DNA of 64,000 nt from Clostridium sp. N3C (GTDB lineage: Bacteria > Bacillota > Clostridia > Clostridiales > Clostridiaceae), in the NCBI RefSeq assembly GCF_900095445.1, contig NZ_FMJL01000001.1, positions 88,381 through 152,380 of the forward strand, in the 5' to 3' direction. The translations under genes were made by a program, and so were the position numbers. The notes under the pieces are model-generated. The model made no database searches. It was not told the origin of the DNA and saw only the letters and a list, made by a program, of their open reading frames with translations. Shown here piece after piece: positions 9,145 to 17,922 of this stretch (positions are counted from its first letter, which is position 1; every line of letters begins with the position of its first letter).

Positions 9145-9170
9145 TATGATAAGAGCTGTGGAGGTTAATC

Positions 9171-9362
9171 ATGATAAAATTAACGGGATTTAATGGTAAG
9201 GACTTTGTTTTAAATGCGGAACATATTGAAAAGATTGAAGAAGTACCAGAGTGCCTCATTACATTGATTAATGGCAAAAAATATATGGTAAGAGAGAATT
9301 GCCAGCAGGTAATTGATAAAGTAATAGAATATAAAAAGAGAATTTTTAGTTTAAGTTTGTAG
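9171..9362 (+). CDS. flbD: FlbD / SwrD family flagellar protein
   Basis: A 63-residue cytoplasmic protein opening MIKLTGFNGKDFVLNAEHIE, the signature of the FlbD family found between flgE and motA or fliL in Firmicutes; the Bacillus member SwrD raises motor torque. The central TLINGKKYMVRE segment is also typical. It has an SD GTGGAGG before ATG 9171 and is followed 11 bases later by motA, which fits a stator-related role. Its length is normal for the family. The torque role is transferred from Bacillus and not proved here. Confidence 0.9.
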   Translation: MIKLTGFNGKDFVLNAEHIEKIEEVPECLITLINGKKYMVRENCQQVIDKVIEYKKRIFSLSL

Positions 9363-9373
9363 GAGGCATCAAT

Positions 9374-10177
9374 ATGAAGAAACTGGACATAATGACCTTC
9401 ATAGGTTTTTTTGTAGGTGTATTTGTTATTTTGTGGGGTATTATGATTAACGGTAGTTTATCGTCATTTTATGATTTTGCATCAGTAGTAATTACCCTAT
9501 TGGGTTCTTTGATGGCAGTAGCGATAAATTATCCTATTTCTGAATTCAAAAGATTATTTACAGTTATTTTAAAAAGTTTTAAAGGAATGACTATGTCTAA
9601 CTTTGAAACTATAAGTCTATTTACTAATTTATCTAGAAAAGCAAGAAGAGAAGGGTTATTATCCTTAGAAGACGAAGTAAATAATATCGAAGATGATTAT
9701 TTAAAAAAGGGACTTCAAATGGTAATTGACGGAATAGAGCCAGAAACCATAAGAAGTATAATGGAATTAGAAATAGATGAAATGGTAAAAAGACACTCTG
9801 TTGGTCAGAATATGCTAAAGTCTTGGGCTGCTTACGCTCCAGCTTTTGGTATGATCGGTACCCTTATAGGACTTATACAAATGCTTGTTGAATTAGATGA
9901 TTCTAGTAAAATAGCATCTGGTATGGCTGTAGCATTAATAACAACTTTCTATGGATCAGTATTGGCCAACCTTATATTTACTCCTATGGCTGCTAAATTA
10001 GCCTTGAAAACAGAAATGGAGGCAGGCAACAGAGAAATGATGCTAGAAGGAATTCTTGCTATACAGTCAGGTGTTAACCCAAGAATTGTTGAAAATAAAC
10101 TTCTTTGCTATTTATCACCAAAGGATAGAAAGAAGTATCAGGAACAAAATACTGAAAATGCAGAAGGAGTGCAGTAA
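9374..10177 (+). CDS. motA: Flagellar stator protein MotA
   Basis: A 267-residue membrane protein that with MotB forms the ion-driven stator. Four membrane segments lie at about residues 5-25, 33-50, 150-170 and 185-205; the conserved AYAPAFGMIGTLIGLIQML and GMAVALITTFYGSVLANL segments line the channel and carry the functional prolines. The cytoplasmic loop (about 60-145) contains charged residues for contact with FliG. AGGAGG precedes ATG 9374. The gene ends 1 base before motB. The coupling ion, proton or sodium, cannot be decided from the sequence with confidence. Confidence 0.96.
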   Translation: MKKLDIMTFIGFFVGVFVILWGIMINGSLSSFYDFASVVITLLGSLMAVAINYPISEFKRLFTVILKSFKGMTMSNFETISLFTNLSRKARREGLLSLEDEVNNIEDDYLKKGLQMVIDGIEPETIRSIMELEIDEMVKRHSVGQNMLKSWAAYAPAFGMIGTLIGLIQMLVELDDSSKIASGMAVALITTFYGSVLANLIFTPMAAKLALKTEMEAGNREMMLEGILAIQSGVNPRIVENKLLCYLSPKDRKKYQEQNTENAEGVQ

Positions 10178-10178
10178 T

Positions 10179-10916
10179 ATGGCAAGGAAAAAGCGTGGGG
10201 GTGCAGATGGGCCATCAGGTAACGAATGGTTACAAACTTATTCTGATACAATGACACTTCTGTTGACATTCTTTATACTTCTGTATTCTTTTTCGACTGT
10301 GGATGCTGAAAAGTTTAAAATGATTTCTTCAGCACTACAGAGTATACTTACGGGGCAGGAGAGCACATCTATTTTTGACTACAATATGTCATCTGGTAGT
10401 GTACCTATTGTAGGAGAAGACACTAAGACTAATGAAATAGATATTGGAGAAGCTTCTGGTGAGCCTAGCATGTATGAGCAGGTTCTAGAATTTATAAATG
10501 AGAATAATTTAGAGTCTGTAGTAACTATAACTAGAGACAGTAGAGGTATAATAATTCAACTTAGAGATAACATACTTTTTGAGTCTGGTAGTGCTGATAT
10601 AAAAGAAAATAGTAAGCAAATACTAGAAAAAATAAGCACCCTTATATTGAGATTTGATAATGAAATAATAATTGAAGGTCATACTGATAATGTGCCTATT
10701 CATAATGCAAAGTATGATAGCAACTGGGAGCTATCTTCTGCTAGAGCTAACAATGTTTTAAAATATTTTATTTATGAAAAAAAGGTAAATCCATATAGAA
10801 TTTCTGCCCATGCCTATGGAGAGTATAAACCAGTTATGCCTAATGACACACCTGAGCATAGGGCGGTAAATAGGAGAGTTAATATACTAATAGTAACTAC
10901 AGAGCAAAAGGAGTAA
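10179..10916 (+). CDS. motB: Flagellar stator protein MotB
   Basis: A 245-residue partner of MotA with a single N-terminal membrane helix (about residues 20-40) carrying the conserved YSDTMTLLLTFFILL segment, whose Asp is the ion-binding residue, followed by a periplasmic-type linker and an OmpA/MotB peptidoglycan-binding domain (about 120-240) with IIEGHTDNVPI and the SSARANNV motif. Start ATG 10179 is one base after the motA stop and is preceded by AAGGAG inside the motA end, so the two are translationally coupled. An earlier in-frame ATG at 10056 lies within motA and is rejected. Confidence 0.96.
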   Translation: MARKKRGGADGPSGNEWLQTYSDTMTLLLTFFILLYSFSTVDAEKFKMISSALQSILTGQESTSIFDYNMSSGSVPIVGEDTKTNEIDIGEASGEPSMYEQVLEFINENNLESVVTITRDSRGIIIQLRDNILFESGSADIKENSKQILEKISTLILRFDNEIIIEGHTDNVPIHNAKYDSNWELSSARANNVLKYFIYEKKVNPYRISAHAYGEYKPVMPNDTPEHRAVNRRVNILIVTTEQKE

Positions 10917-10921
10917 GTATT

Positions 10922-11398
10922 ATGAGCGAAGTGAAAAATAATAAATTAAAAGGGAATACTATGGTCACTATATTACTTATAATATTCGGTGCCCTGTTAG
11001 TAGGTGCAGCAGCTTTTGGCGGATATATGCTTGCTAGCAAAGCTTCAAATAATAATGTAGTAAAACAAGATGAGCAGCAGGAAGTAAAGGAAGAAAGTTT
11101 TTATTCCGCTGGAGAGTTTACTGTTAATTTAGCAAATACTAACGCTAGAAAATATTTAAAGACTACAGTTGTATTAGCTTATGATATTAAAAATGAAGAA
11201 TTAACAGAAGAACTAACAAAAAAAACCGATGCTGTAAGAGATTGTATTATTAGTGTTTTAAGAACTAAAAAAGCTGAAGAACTACAAACAGCCACTGGTC
11301 CCGAAGAACTTAAAAATGAAATTATAACTAGAGTAAATTCAATTTTGTCTAAAGGTAGATTGTCCAGTATTTACTATAAAGAATTCGTCATTCAATAG
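10922..11398 (+). CDS. fliL: Flagellar basal body-associated protein FliL
   Basis: A 158-residue single-pass membrane protein that in other bacteria rings the stator and supports torque. The membrane segment is at about residues 13-37 (VTILLIIFGALLVGAAAFGG), and the external domain contains GEFTVNLANTNARKYLKTTV and the C-terminal GRLSSIYYKEFVIQ end diagnostic of FliL. It starts 5 bases after motB. Its length fits the family. Confidence 0.93.
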   Translation: MSEVKNNKLKGNTMVTILLIIFGALLVGAAAFGGYMLASKASNNNVVKQDEQQEVKEESFYSAGEFTVNLANTNARKYLKTTVVLAYDIKNEELTEELTKKTDAVRDCIISVLRTKKAEELQTATGPEELKNEIITRVNSILSKGRLSSIYYKEFVIQ

Positions 11399-11409
11399 GG
11401 ATGGTGATT

Positions 11410-11757
11410 ATGAAAGATACTTTACTAATGTTTCTCCAGATACTAGTATTTTTACCTTTTGTGCTTTTACTAATTTATCTCTCTCTTAAGCTTGGAGGTA
11501 CAAAGTTTCATAGTTTGCAAAATAATAAATTTATTAAAATTTATGAAAGAACTGCAGTATCCAAGGATAATAGTTTGGTAATAGCACAAATAGGTAAAAA
11601 AGGTTATGTGTTAGCTTCCTGCAATGGTAAGTTAGAAGTGCTTCGAGAACTGGAGGAAGAAGAAATGAAAAGTATAACTATGCAGAAAAGTATACCCAAA
11701 TACAATAATTTAAAAGATTTATATAAAAAAATAGGATTAAAGAGGAAAGATACGTGA
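11410..11757 (+). CDS. fliO: Flagellar export apparatus protein FliO
   Basis: A 115-residue protein with one N-terminal membrane segment (LLMFLQILVFLPFVLLLIYL) and a small cytoplasmic domain with FIKIYERTAVSKDNSLVIAQ, then GKKGYVLAS, the FliO pattern. FliO is a scaffold for assembling the FliP ring and is not part of the finished gate. I prefer ATG 11410 because GGTGATT lies just before it; ATG 11401, three codons earlier and in frame, is also possible. The stop overlaps the fliP start. FliO is poorly conserved, so context carries weight. Confidence 0.85.
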   Translation: MKDTLLMFLQILVFLPFVLLLIYLSLKLGGTKFHSLQNNKFIKIYERTAVSKDNSLVIAQIGKKGYVLASCNGKLEVLRELEEEEMKSITMQKSIPKYNNLKDLYKKIGLKRKDT

Positions 11758-12527
11758 TGAAAAAGTGGACGAAAACATTATTGTTTGCTGCGACGCTTAT
11801 AGCTGTTTTAATGGTTATGTCCCAAAGAGTATTAGCAGCACCAGAGAATATAACTATTCCTAATGTTAATATTTCAGTGGATGGTGCCAATACACCAGCA
11901 GATTACGTTAGCAATATAAAGCTTTTGATAATCTTAACAATTCTTACGCTATTACCATCTTTTATTATTATGGTAACTAGTTTTACTAGAACTATAGTAG
12001 TTTTTTCTTTTCTAAAAAGTGCCATTGGAGCTCAACAGTCTATACCAAGTCAGGTATTAATTGGGCTAGCTTTATTTCTTACTATATTTATCATGGCACC
12101 TACCTACAATCAAATAAATGAGAAAGCTCTTAAGCCTTACATGGAAGGCACAATAACACAAGAGCAAGCTATAGAGGAAGGTTCTAAACCTTTGAGGGAA
12201 TTTATGCTAAAACAAACTAGGCAAAAGGATCTACAGCTTTTTGTTGAAGCTGCGGATGTACAAGGGGAAATAACTAGAGAAAATGTTCCTTTATATGTAG
12301 TAATACCGGCTTTTGCCATTAGTGAATTAAAAACAGCCTTTACCATGGGATTTTTATTGTATATTCCATTCTTAATAATAGATTTAGTAGTTGCAAGTGT
12401 ATTGATGTCTATGGGTATGTTTATGTTACCGCCAGTTATGATATCTTTACCTTTTAAATTATTGCTATTTGTAATGGTAGATGGGTGGAATCTATTAATA
12501 AAGACACTAATAACAAGCTTTACATGA
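11757..12527 (+). CDS. fliP: Flagellar biosynthetic protein FliP
   Basis: A 256-residue core subunit of the type III export gate. An N-terminal cleavable signal peptide (about residues 1-25, with LAA near the end) is followed by four membrane segments. Conserved FliP motifs are LLPSFIIMVTSFTRTIVVFS, then PSQVLIGLALFLTIFIMAPT, and FKLLLFVMVDGW at the end. ATG 11757 overlaps the fliO TGA by one base, and AGAGGAAAG lies upstream. An adjacent GTG at 11754 adds only one residue. The gene is complete. Confidence 0.96.
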   Translation: MKKWTKTLLFAATLIAVLMVMSQRVLAAPENITIPNVNISVDGANTPADYVSNIKLLIILTILTLLPSFIIMVTSFTRTIVVFSFLKSAIGAQQSIPSQVLIGLALFLTIFIMAPTYNQINEKALKPYMEGTITQEQAIEEGSKPLREFMLKQTRQKDLQLFVEAADVQGEITRENVPLYVVIPAFAISELKTAFTMGFLLYIPFLIIDLVVASVLMSMGMFMLPPVMISLPFKLLLFVMVDGWNLLIKTLITSFT

Positions 12528-12538
12528 GGTGAGATAAG

Positions 12539-12808
12539 ATGAGTGAAAATATGTTAATGGGAATTATAAAAGATGCGATCACTACTGGGCTAACAGTAGC
12601 AGCACCTATTTTATTAATTTCCCTAGTGGTTGGATTAATAATCAGCATATTTCAAGCCACAACTCAAATTCAAGAGCAAACTTTGACCTTTGTACCTAAG
12701 TTAATAACTGTGGCGCTAATTGGTCTTTTAGCAGGCAGTTGGATGCTTCATACACTAATAGATTTTACCACAAGGATATTTAATATAATGTCTAACTTAG
12801 TACAGTAA
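12539..12808 (+). CDS. fliQ: Flagellar biosynthetic protein FliQ
   Basis: An 89-residue two-helix membrane protein of the export gate (membrane segments about residues 15-40 and 50-75). The internal ISIFQATTQIQEQTLTFVPK is the highly conserved FliQ loop. SD GAGGTGAG precedes ATG 12539. It lies between fliP and fliR in the usual order. Length matches the family. Confidence 0.96.
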   Translation: MSENMLMGIIKDAITTGLTVAAPILLISLVVGLIISIFQATTQIQEQTLTFVPKLITVALIGLLAGSWMLHTLIDFTTRIFNIMSNLVQ

Positions 12809-12824
12809 ACTTAGGAGGCATAAG

Positions 12825-14659
12825 TTGATAAACACAATTTATTACTTAACCATTTTGATGGTGTTTTTAAGAATGTTAACTTTTTGTACTACTGTCCCTA
12901 TTTTTTTCCTAAAGGGACACCAACAACAATGAAAGTTTTTATAGCTGGTATACTATCTTTTGTGATAGCTCCAACCATAAATACAACCTCATTGCTTGAA
13001 GTTAATAATAATATTTATTTAATTACATTTATTGTAAATGAAGTCATTGCAGGTTTACTAATGGGGTTAGTTACAAATACAGCCTTTAATATTATGAAAA
13101 TGGCTGGTCAACTAATGGATACTCATGTAGGCTTAGGTATGATAAATCTATTAGATCCTAACACAAATACAAATAGTACTTTAATAGAAAATTTATTTTA
13201 TTGGATAAGTTTAATGATATTTTTTTTAATAGATGGTCACCATTTGTTAATTAAGCTCTTAATTCAGAGCTTTAATAGTATAGGTCTAGGGCAATCCGTA
13301 TTAAGTTTGGGAAGTATATCCGTTGCCATAGACTCAATAATTAATTATTTTACAATTGGTTTGAAAATAGCAATACCTATCGTATTGATAATACTTATAA
13401 CAGATATCGTTTTAGGTCTAGTTTCTAGAACAGTTCCTCAATTAAATATTATGATACTTGGACTACCAGTTAAATTGCTAGTAGGATTGACAGCTATAAT
13501 GTTGGCATTACCAGTTATATTTAAAGGAATTGTTTTAGCCTTTGATAAATTACCAGATATATTTAAGGATTTATTTAAAGCAGTTCCTCTTGTATTTGTA
13601 TTTGCATCGGAAGAGAAGACTGAAGAGGCCACACCTAAAAAGAAGAGCGATGCAAGAAAAAAGGGGCAGGTAGCAAGAAGTAAGGAAGTATCTTTAGCTT
13701 TAACCTTAGTTACCAGTACTATATTAATATCTGTGCTTGGTGGATATGTAGGAAATAACTTTCAAGCTACTTTAACATATTTTTTAACTTATGACTTAAC
13801 AGAATTTAGTCTTGAAAGTTTAAAAGCACTTACAGTAACTGTTATATACAGAATAGGAATGATTATTTTACCAATAGCCTTTCCTATTATGATAATGGGT
13901 GTAGCAGCTAACTATATTCAAACAGGTTTTTTATTTACTGGTGAACCACTAAAACCTAAATTTTCAAAATTAAATCCTATTAACGGTTTTAAGAGAATGT
14001 TTTCATCTAGAACTGTGGTAGAATTAATTAAAGAAATAATTATGGTTTCCATAGTTGGCTATATAGGTTATAGTTTTTTAATGGATAAAATTAAAGATAT
14101 ATTGAATATTGGTTTTTTAAGTGTCAATGCTATACCAAAAGAGTTTGGAAATATAGTTATTGATATATTTCTGAAGATTTCTATTTTTATGGTGGTTGTA
14201 GCAGCTGTTGATTATTTTTATCAATGGCGAATGTTTAAAAAGGATTTAAAGATGACTAAGCAGGAAATAAAGGAAGAATACAAACAGTCAGAAGGAGATC
14301 CTCAAATAAAATCTAAGATCAAACAAAAGCAAAGAGAGATAGCTAGCAGAAGAATGATGGCTAGTGTACCTGATGCCACTGTAGTTATTACCAACCCTAC
14401 CCATATAGCTGTAGCTTTAAAATATGAAGAGGGTGGTAAATCTGCACCAAAGGTTGTAGCTAAAGGTACAGATTACATAGCTATAAAAATAAAGGAGTTA
14501 GCAAAGGAAAGTGATGTTCCAATTATTGAGAATAAGCCATTGGCAAGATTGATTTTTGAAAAAGTAGAATTAGAACAAGAGATTCCAGTAGATATGTATC
14601 AAGCGGTAGCAGAGATTCTTGCAGTGGTATACAAAATGAAGAAGAAAAAGATTAAATAA
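12825..14659 (+). CDS. fliR-flhB: FliR-FlhB fusion protein, interrupted by a frameshift at a T7 run
   Basis: This gene joins the gate subunit FliR (to about 13590) with the substrate-switch protein FlhB (from about 13600). TTG 12825, preceded by TTAGGAGG, gives a proper FliR N-terminus (YYLTILMVFLRMLTFCTTVP) but stops at 12930-12932. The rest of FliR (PKGTPTTMKVFIAGILSF onward) continues in the -1 frame. The break falls on T7 at 12901-12907; one added T or a -1 slip gives a continuous 611-residue product. The FlhB half is intact, starting EEKTEEATPKKKSDARKKGQ and retaining the NPTH autocleavage site near 14392. FliR-FlhB fusions are known in clostridia. Cause of the break: sequencing error, mutation, phase variation or programmed slip. 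Confidence 0.88.
12902..12908 (+). promoter_or_regulatory. Candidate -1 slippery heptamer in fliR
   Basis: In the frame set by TTG 12825 the codons here are ATT TTT TTC, so bases 12902-12908 read T TTT TTC, a canonical X XXY YYZ -1 slippery site. After a -1 slip both tRNAs still pair with Phe codons (TTT TTT), and the next codon CCT continues the FliR sequence. No obvious downstream pseudoknot or upstream SD-like stimulator was seen. The same T7 run could instead change length by replication slippage. Confidence 0.5.
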
Positions 14660-14674
14660 TAAAGGGTGATAATT

Positions 14675-16744
14675 TTGGCTTTAAATAATTCTTCAAAATT
14701 TAATTTAAAAAATCAGCAAGATACCATAATTGCCTTTGGGGTAATAGGTATAGTTATGATGATAATTATCCCCTTACCTACATGGTTAATGGACGTTTTC
14801 TTGGCATTAAATATAAGCATATCAGTAATAATCATGCTGATCACTATGTTTACCACAGAAGTATTACAATTTTCTGTGTTTCCTACCTTATTATTGATAA
14901 CCACACTTTTTAGATTAGCTTTAAATATTTCATCTACTCGATTAATTTTAAGTAAAGGTAATGCGGGTAAGATAATTGAAGCCTTTGGAACTTTCGTAGT
15001 AGGTGGAAACTATGCAGTAGGTATTATAATCTTTTTAATAATAGTAATTATTCAATTTGTTGTTATTACTAATGGTGCTGGCAGAGTATCTGAAGTTTCA
15101 GCTAGATTTACTTTGGATGCTATGCCAGGAAAACAGATGAGTATAGATGCAGATCTAAATTCAGGCATGATTGATGAAGCAACTGCAAGGAAGAGAAGAA
15201 AGGAATTGCAGATGGAAGCTGACTTTTATGGAGCTATGGATGGTGCTTCTAAGTTCGTAAAAGGTGATGCAATTGCCGGAATTATTATCACGCTTATTAA
15301 TATAATAGGTGGTATTGTTATAGGTGTTGTTATGATGGGGCTACCTATAGGAGAAGCAGCTGCTAAATTTGTGAAGCTAACCATAGGTGATGGATTGGTT
15401 AACCAGATACCATCATTATTAATATCAACAGCATCTGGTATAATTGTTACACGTTCTGGTAACGATGATAGTTTTGGTAATGTAATAGCAAAACAGTTCA
15501 CTGAATTTCCAAAGGTATTGGCTGTTGCTGCTGTTGTACTTTTAATTTTAGGTTTCGTTCCAGGTATGCCTACAATTTCTTTTATAGTAATTTCAGTAGG
15601 ACTAGGATATAGTTCATATTTACTATTCAAGGAAAAGCAGAAAAAAGTAGCTATGGAAATAGAAACTGAACAAATGGAGATTATAGAAACAGAAAAGAAA
15701 GAACCAGAAAATGTAATGAACCTTATTTCTGTGGAACCAATGGAAGTTGAAATTGGCTATGGTTTAATACCATTAGCAGATGAAGCTTCTGGTGGAGACT
15801 TGTTACAAAGAATAGCTTCTGTTAGAAGACAATGTGCTATTGAAATGGGTATAGTTGTACAACCTATAAGAATAAGAGACAATTTGCAGTTAAAGACTAA
15901 TGAATATGTAGTTAAGATAAGAGGAACAGTAATTGTTTCTGGTGAATTAATGCCTAATATGCTACTTTGTATGGATCCTACTAATGAAAATATGGATATG
16001 CCTGGTATTAGAACTATTGAACCTACCTTTGGTTTACCTGCAGTATGGATTAATAAAGATCAAAGAGAAGAAGCTGAGATTAAGGGCTTGACTGTAGTAG
16101 ATCCTACAACGGTGATGGTTACTCACTTAACTGAAACAATTAAGGCTCATGCTCATGAGTTACTGGGTAGACAAGAGGTTAAGTTAATAATTGATACCGT
16201 TAGAGAAAAATACAGTGCTGTTGTAGATGAATTAATTCCAGATCTTATGACTATAGGGGAAGTACAAAAGGTATTGCAGAATTTGCTGAAGGAAAAAGTG
16301 CCAATAAAGGATATGGTAACTATATTAGAATCATTAGCGGATAATTCTAGAGTTACCAAGGATATTGAATTATTAACTGAATATGTTAGATTTGCTTTAT
16401 CCAGAACTATTTGTAGACCTCTTATAGATGAAAATAAAACCATTACTGTAGTAACTTTAGATCCTAAAGTAGAGGATATTATTGGTTCTAACCTCCAAAA
16501 GTCTATTCAGGGGACTTTCCCAGCTATAGATCCAGATACTACAGGAGCTATATTAAACTCTATAAAGGATGTATTGCAAAGTGTATACTTTTATGAGAAT
16601 CAACCAGTATTCCTTGTTTCACCTAAGATACGTCCAGCCTTCAGAAAACTTATTGAAATGATTTATCCCAATATAGTTGTATTGTCATTAAATGAAATAC
16701 CTAACGATGTTGAGATTAGAACCGAAGGAGTTGTGACAATCTAA
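14675..16744 (+). CDS. flhA: Flagellar biosynthesis protein FlhA
   Basis: A 689-residue export gate subunit. The N-terminal half has about eight membrane segments (residues about 20-320) with the conserved cytoplasmic FHIPEP-region sequence ARFTLDAMPGKQMSIDADLN and SGMIDEATARKRRKEL. The C-terminal half is the soluble ring that docks chaperone-substrate complexes. TTG 14675 is chosen because AAAGGGTGAT lies at the right distance; a GTG at 14666 falls inside that SD. The stop overlaps the flhF ATG. Complete. Confidence 0.97.
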   Translation: MALNNSSKFNLKNQQDTIIAFGVIGIVMMIIIPLPTWLMDVFLALNISISVIIMLITMFTTEVLQFSVFPTLLLITTLFRLALNISSTRLILSKGNAGKIIEAFGTFVVGGNYAVGIIIFLIIVIIQFVVITNGAGRVSEVSARFTLDAMPGKQMSIDADLNSGMIDEATARKRRKELQMEADFYGAMDGASKFVKGDAIAGIIITLINIIGGIVIGVVMMGLPIGEAAAKFVKLTIGDGLVNQIPSLLISTASGIIVTRSGNDDSFGNVIAKQFTEFPKVLAVAAVVLLILGFVPGMPTISFIVISVGLGYSSYLLFKEKQKKVAMEIETEQMEIIETEKKEPENVMNLISVEPMEVEIGYGLIPLADEASGGDLLQRIASVRRQCAIEMGIVVQPIRIRDNLQLKTNEYVVKIRGTVIVSGELMPNMLLCMDPTNENMDMPGIRTIEPTFGLPAVWINKDQREEAEIKGLTVVDPTTVMVTHLTETIKAHAHELLGRQEVKLIIDTVREKYSAVVDELIPDLMTIGEVQKVLQNLLKEKVPIKDMVTILESLADNSRVTKDIELLTEYVRFALSRTICRPLIDENKTITVVTLDPKVEDIIGSNLQKSIQGTFPAIDPDTTGAILNSIKDVLQSVYFYENQPVFLVSPKIRPAFRKLIEMIYPNIVVLSLNEIPNDVEIRTEGVVTI

Positions 16745-17922
16745 TGATTATAAAGAGATATTTAGTTAGTAATATGAATGAAGCTATGACCCGAATAAGA
16801 TACGAATTAGGTATGGATGCGGTTATTATAAGTCAAAGAAAGATAAGAAAGCCTGGTTTTGCAGGCTTCTTTTCAAAAAAAATTATTGAGGTCACTGCTG
16901 CTGTTGATAATTCAAAAGAGGAAACGAAAAAGCAAGTAGCAGAAAAAGAAAATATACAGAATAGCATAGATGCTCTGAAAAAGATAATGAAGGAGCAAAC
17001 TACTGAAAAAATAGAAGAAGAAAAAGTAGAAACAGATAGAAGTAAACAGGATAATGAAAAGGTAGAAGAGGAAAAGGCACAAGTTAAGGATAAGATACTA
17101 GAGGAGTTTGCTGAAATCAAAAGTATGTTAACAGAAATCTCTGAAAATAATATCAACTTTGCAGCAGCTAAGAAAAGTAAAATACAGATGACTTTAGAAG
17201 CAGCAGACATAAGCGAAAAAAATATAAAAAAGATATTAGCAAATGTAAAAAATAATAAAGAAGAAATAGATGAGAATGAGAAGCTAAGAAGTGCAATTAA
17301 GGATCTGGTGGCAATATCTAATGCTAAGATGGAAGGAATAGTTGTATTAGTAGGACCTACAGGAGTAGGTAAGACTACTACTATTGCTAAGCTAGCTGGT
17401 AGATTAGCTTTAATAGAAAAAAAGAAGGTAGGATTAATAACTGTAGATACCTATAGAATAGGAGCTGTAGAACAGCTAAGAACTTATGCAGATATAATGA
17501 GTATCCCTTTTAGGGTTGTTATAACTATAAAGGATATGGAGAGTGCTATAGAAAGCATGAAGGATTGTGATGTTATATTAGTAGATACAACAGGCAGAAG
17601 TAGCAAAAACTCTATGCAAATATCTGAATTGAGAGCCTTTGTAGATAAAACAAAATCAAAAAATATTAATCTAGTTATCAGCTGTACAACAAAGGATAAG
17701 GATATAGAATGTATAACTGAAGGGTTTAAAGAATTAAATTATGATAATGTAATTATTACCAAGCTAGATGAGACAACTACTTATGGATCCATAATTAACA
17801 TATTAAATAGTGCTAAAAAACCATTAAATTATGTTACTACGGGACAAAATGTGCCAGATGATATTAAAAAACTTTCAGCGGATGATGTTTGCAAATTAGT
17901 ATTGGGAGAGGAAACAATATGA
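16744..17922 (+). CDS. flhF: Signal recognition particle-like GTPase FlhF
   Basis: A 392-residue SRP-family GTPase that sets flagellar number and location. The basic N-terminus (MIIKRYLVSNMNEAMTRI) is typical, a Lys/Glu-rich linker follows, and the NG domain carries the P-loop GPTGVGKTTTIAKLAG (about residues 203-218), then DTYRIGAVEQL and VDTTGRS. ATG 16744 overlaps the flhA stop by one base and flhG overlaps its own stop by four, so three genes are tightly coupled. Confidence 0.97.
   Translation: MIIKRYLVSNMNEAMTRIRYELGMDAVIISQRKIRKPGFAGFFSKKIIEVTAAVDNSKEETKKQVAEKENIQNSIDALKKIMKEQTTEKIEEEKVETDRSKQDNEKVEEEKAQVKDKILEEFAEIKSMLTEISENNINFAAAKKSKIQMTLEAADISEKNIKKILANVKNNKEEIDENEKLRSAIKDLVAISNAKMEGIVVLVGPTGVGKTTTIAKLAGRLALIEKKKVGLITVDTYRIGAVEQLRTYADIMSIPFRVVITIKDMESAIESMKDCDVILVDTTGRSSKNSMQISELRAFVDKTKSKNINLVISCTTKDKDIECITEGFKELNYDNVIITKLDETTTYGSIINILNSAKKPLNYVTTGQNVPDDIKKLSADDVCKLVLGEETI

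Noticed and set aside
12884..12932. ATG 12884 as the start of fliR
   Set aside because: It has no SD, removes the conserved first FliR helix and begins with a sequence unlike FliR. The N-terminus matches the family only when read from TTG 12825 and shifted at the T run.
15226..15630. A 134-codon minus-strand open frame inside flhA
   Set aside because: It lies fully antisense to the conserved FlhA membrane region, has no SD and no recognisable domain; it is a by-product of the AT-rich codon pattern.
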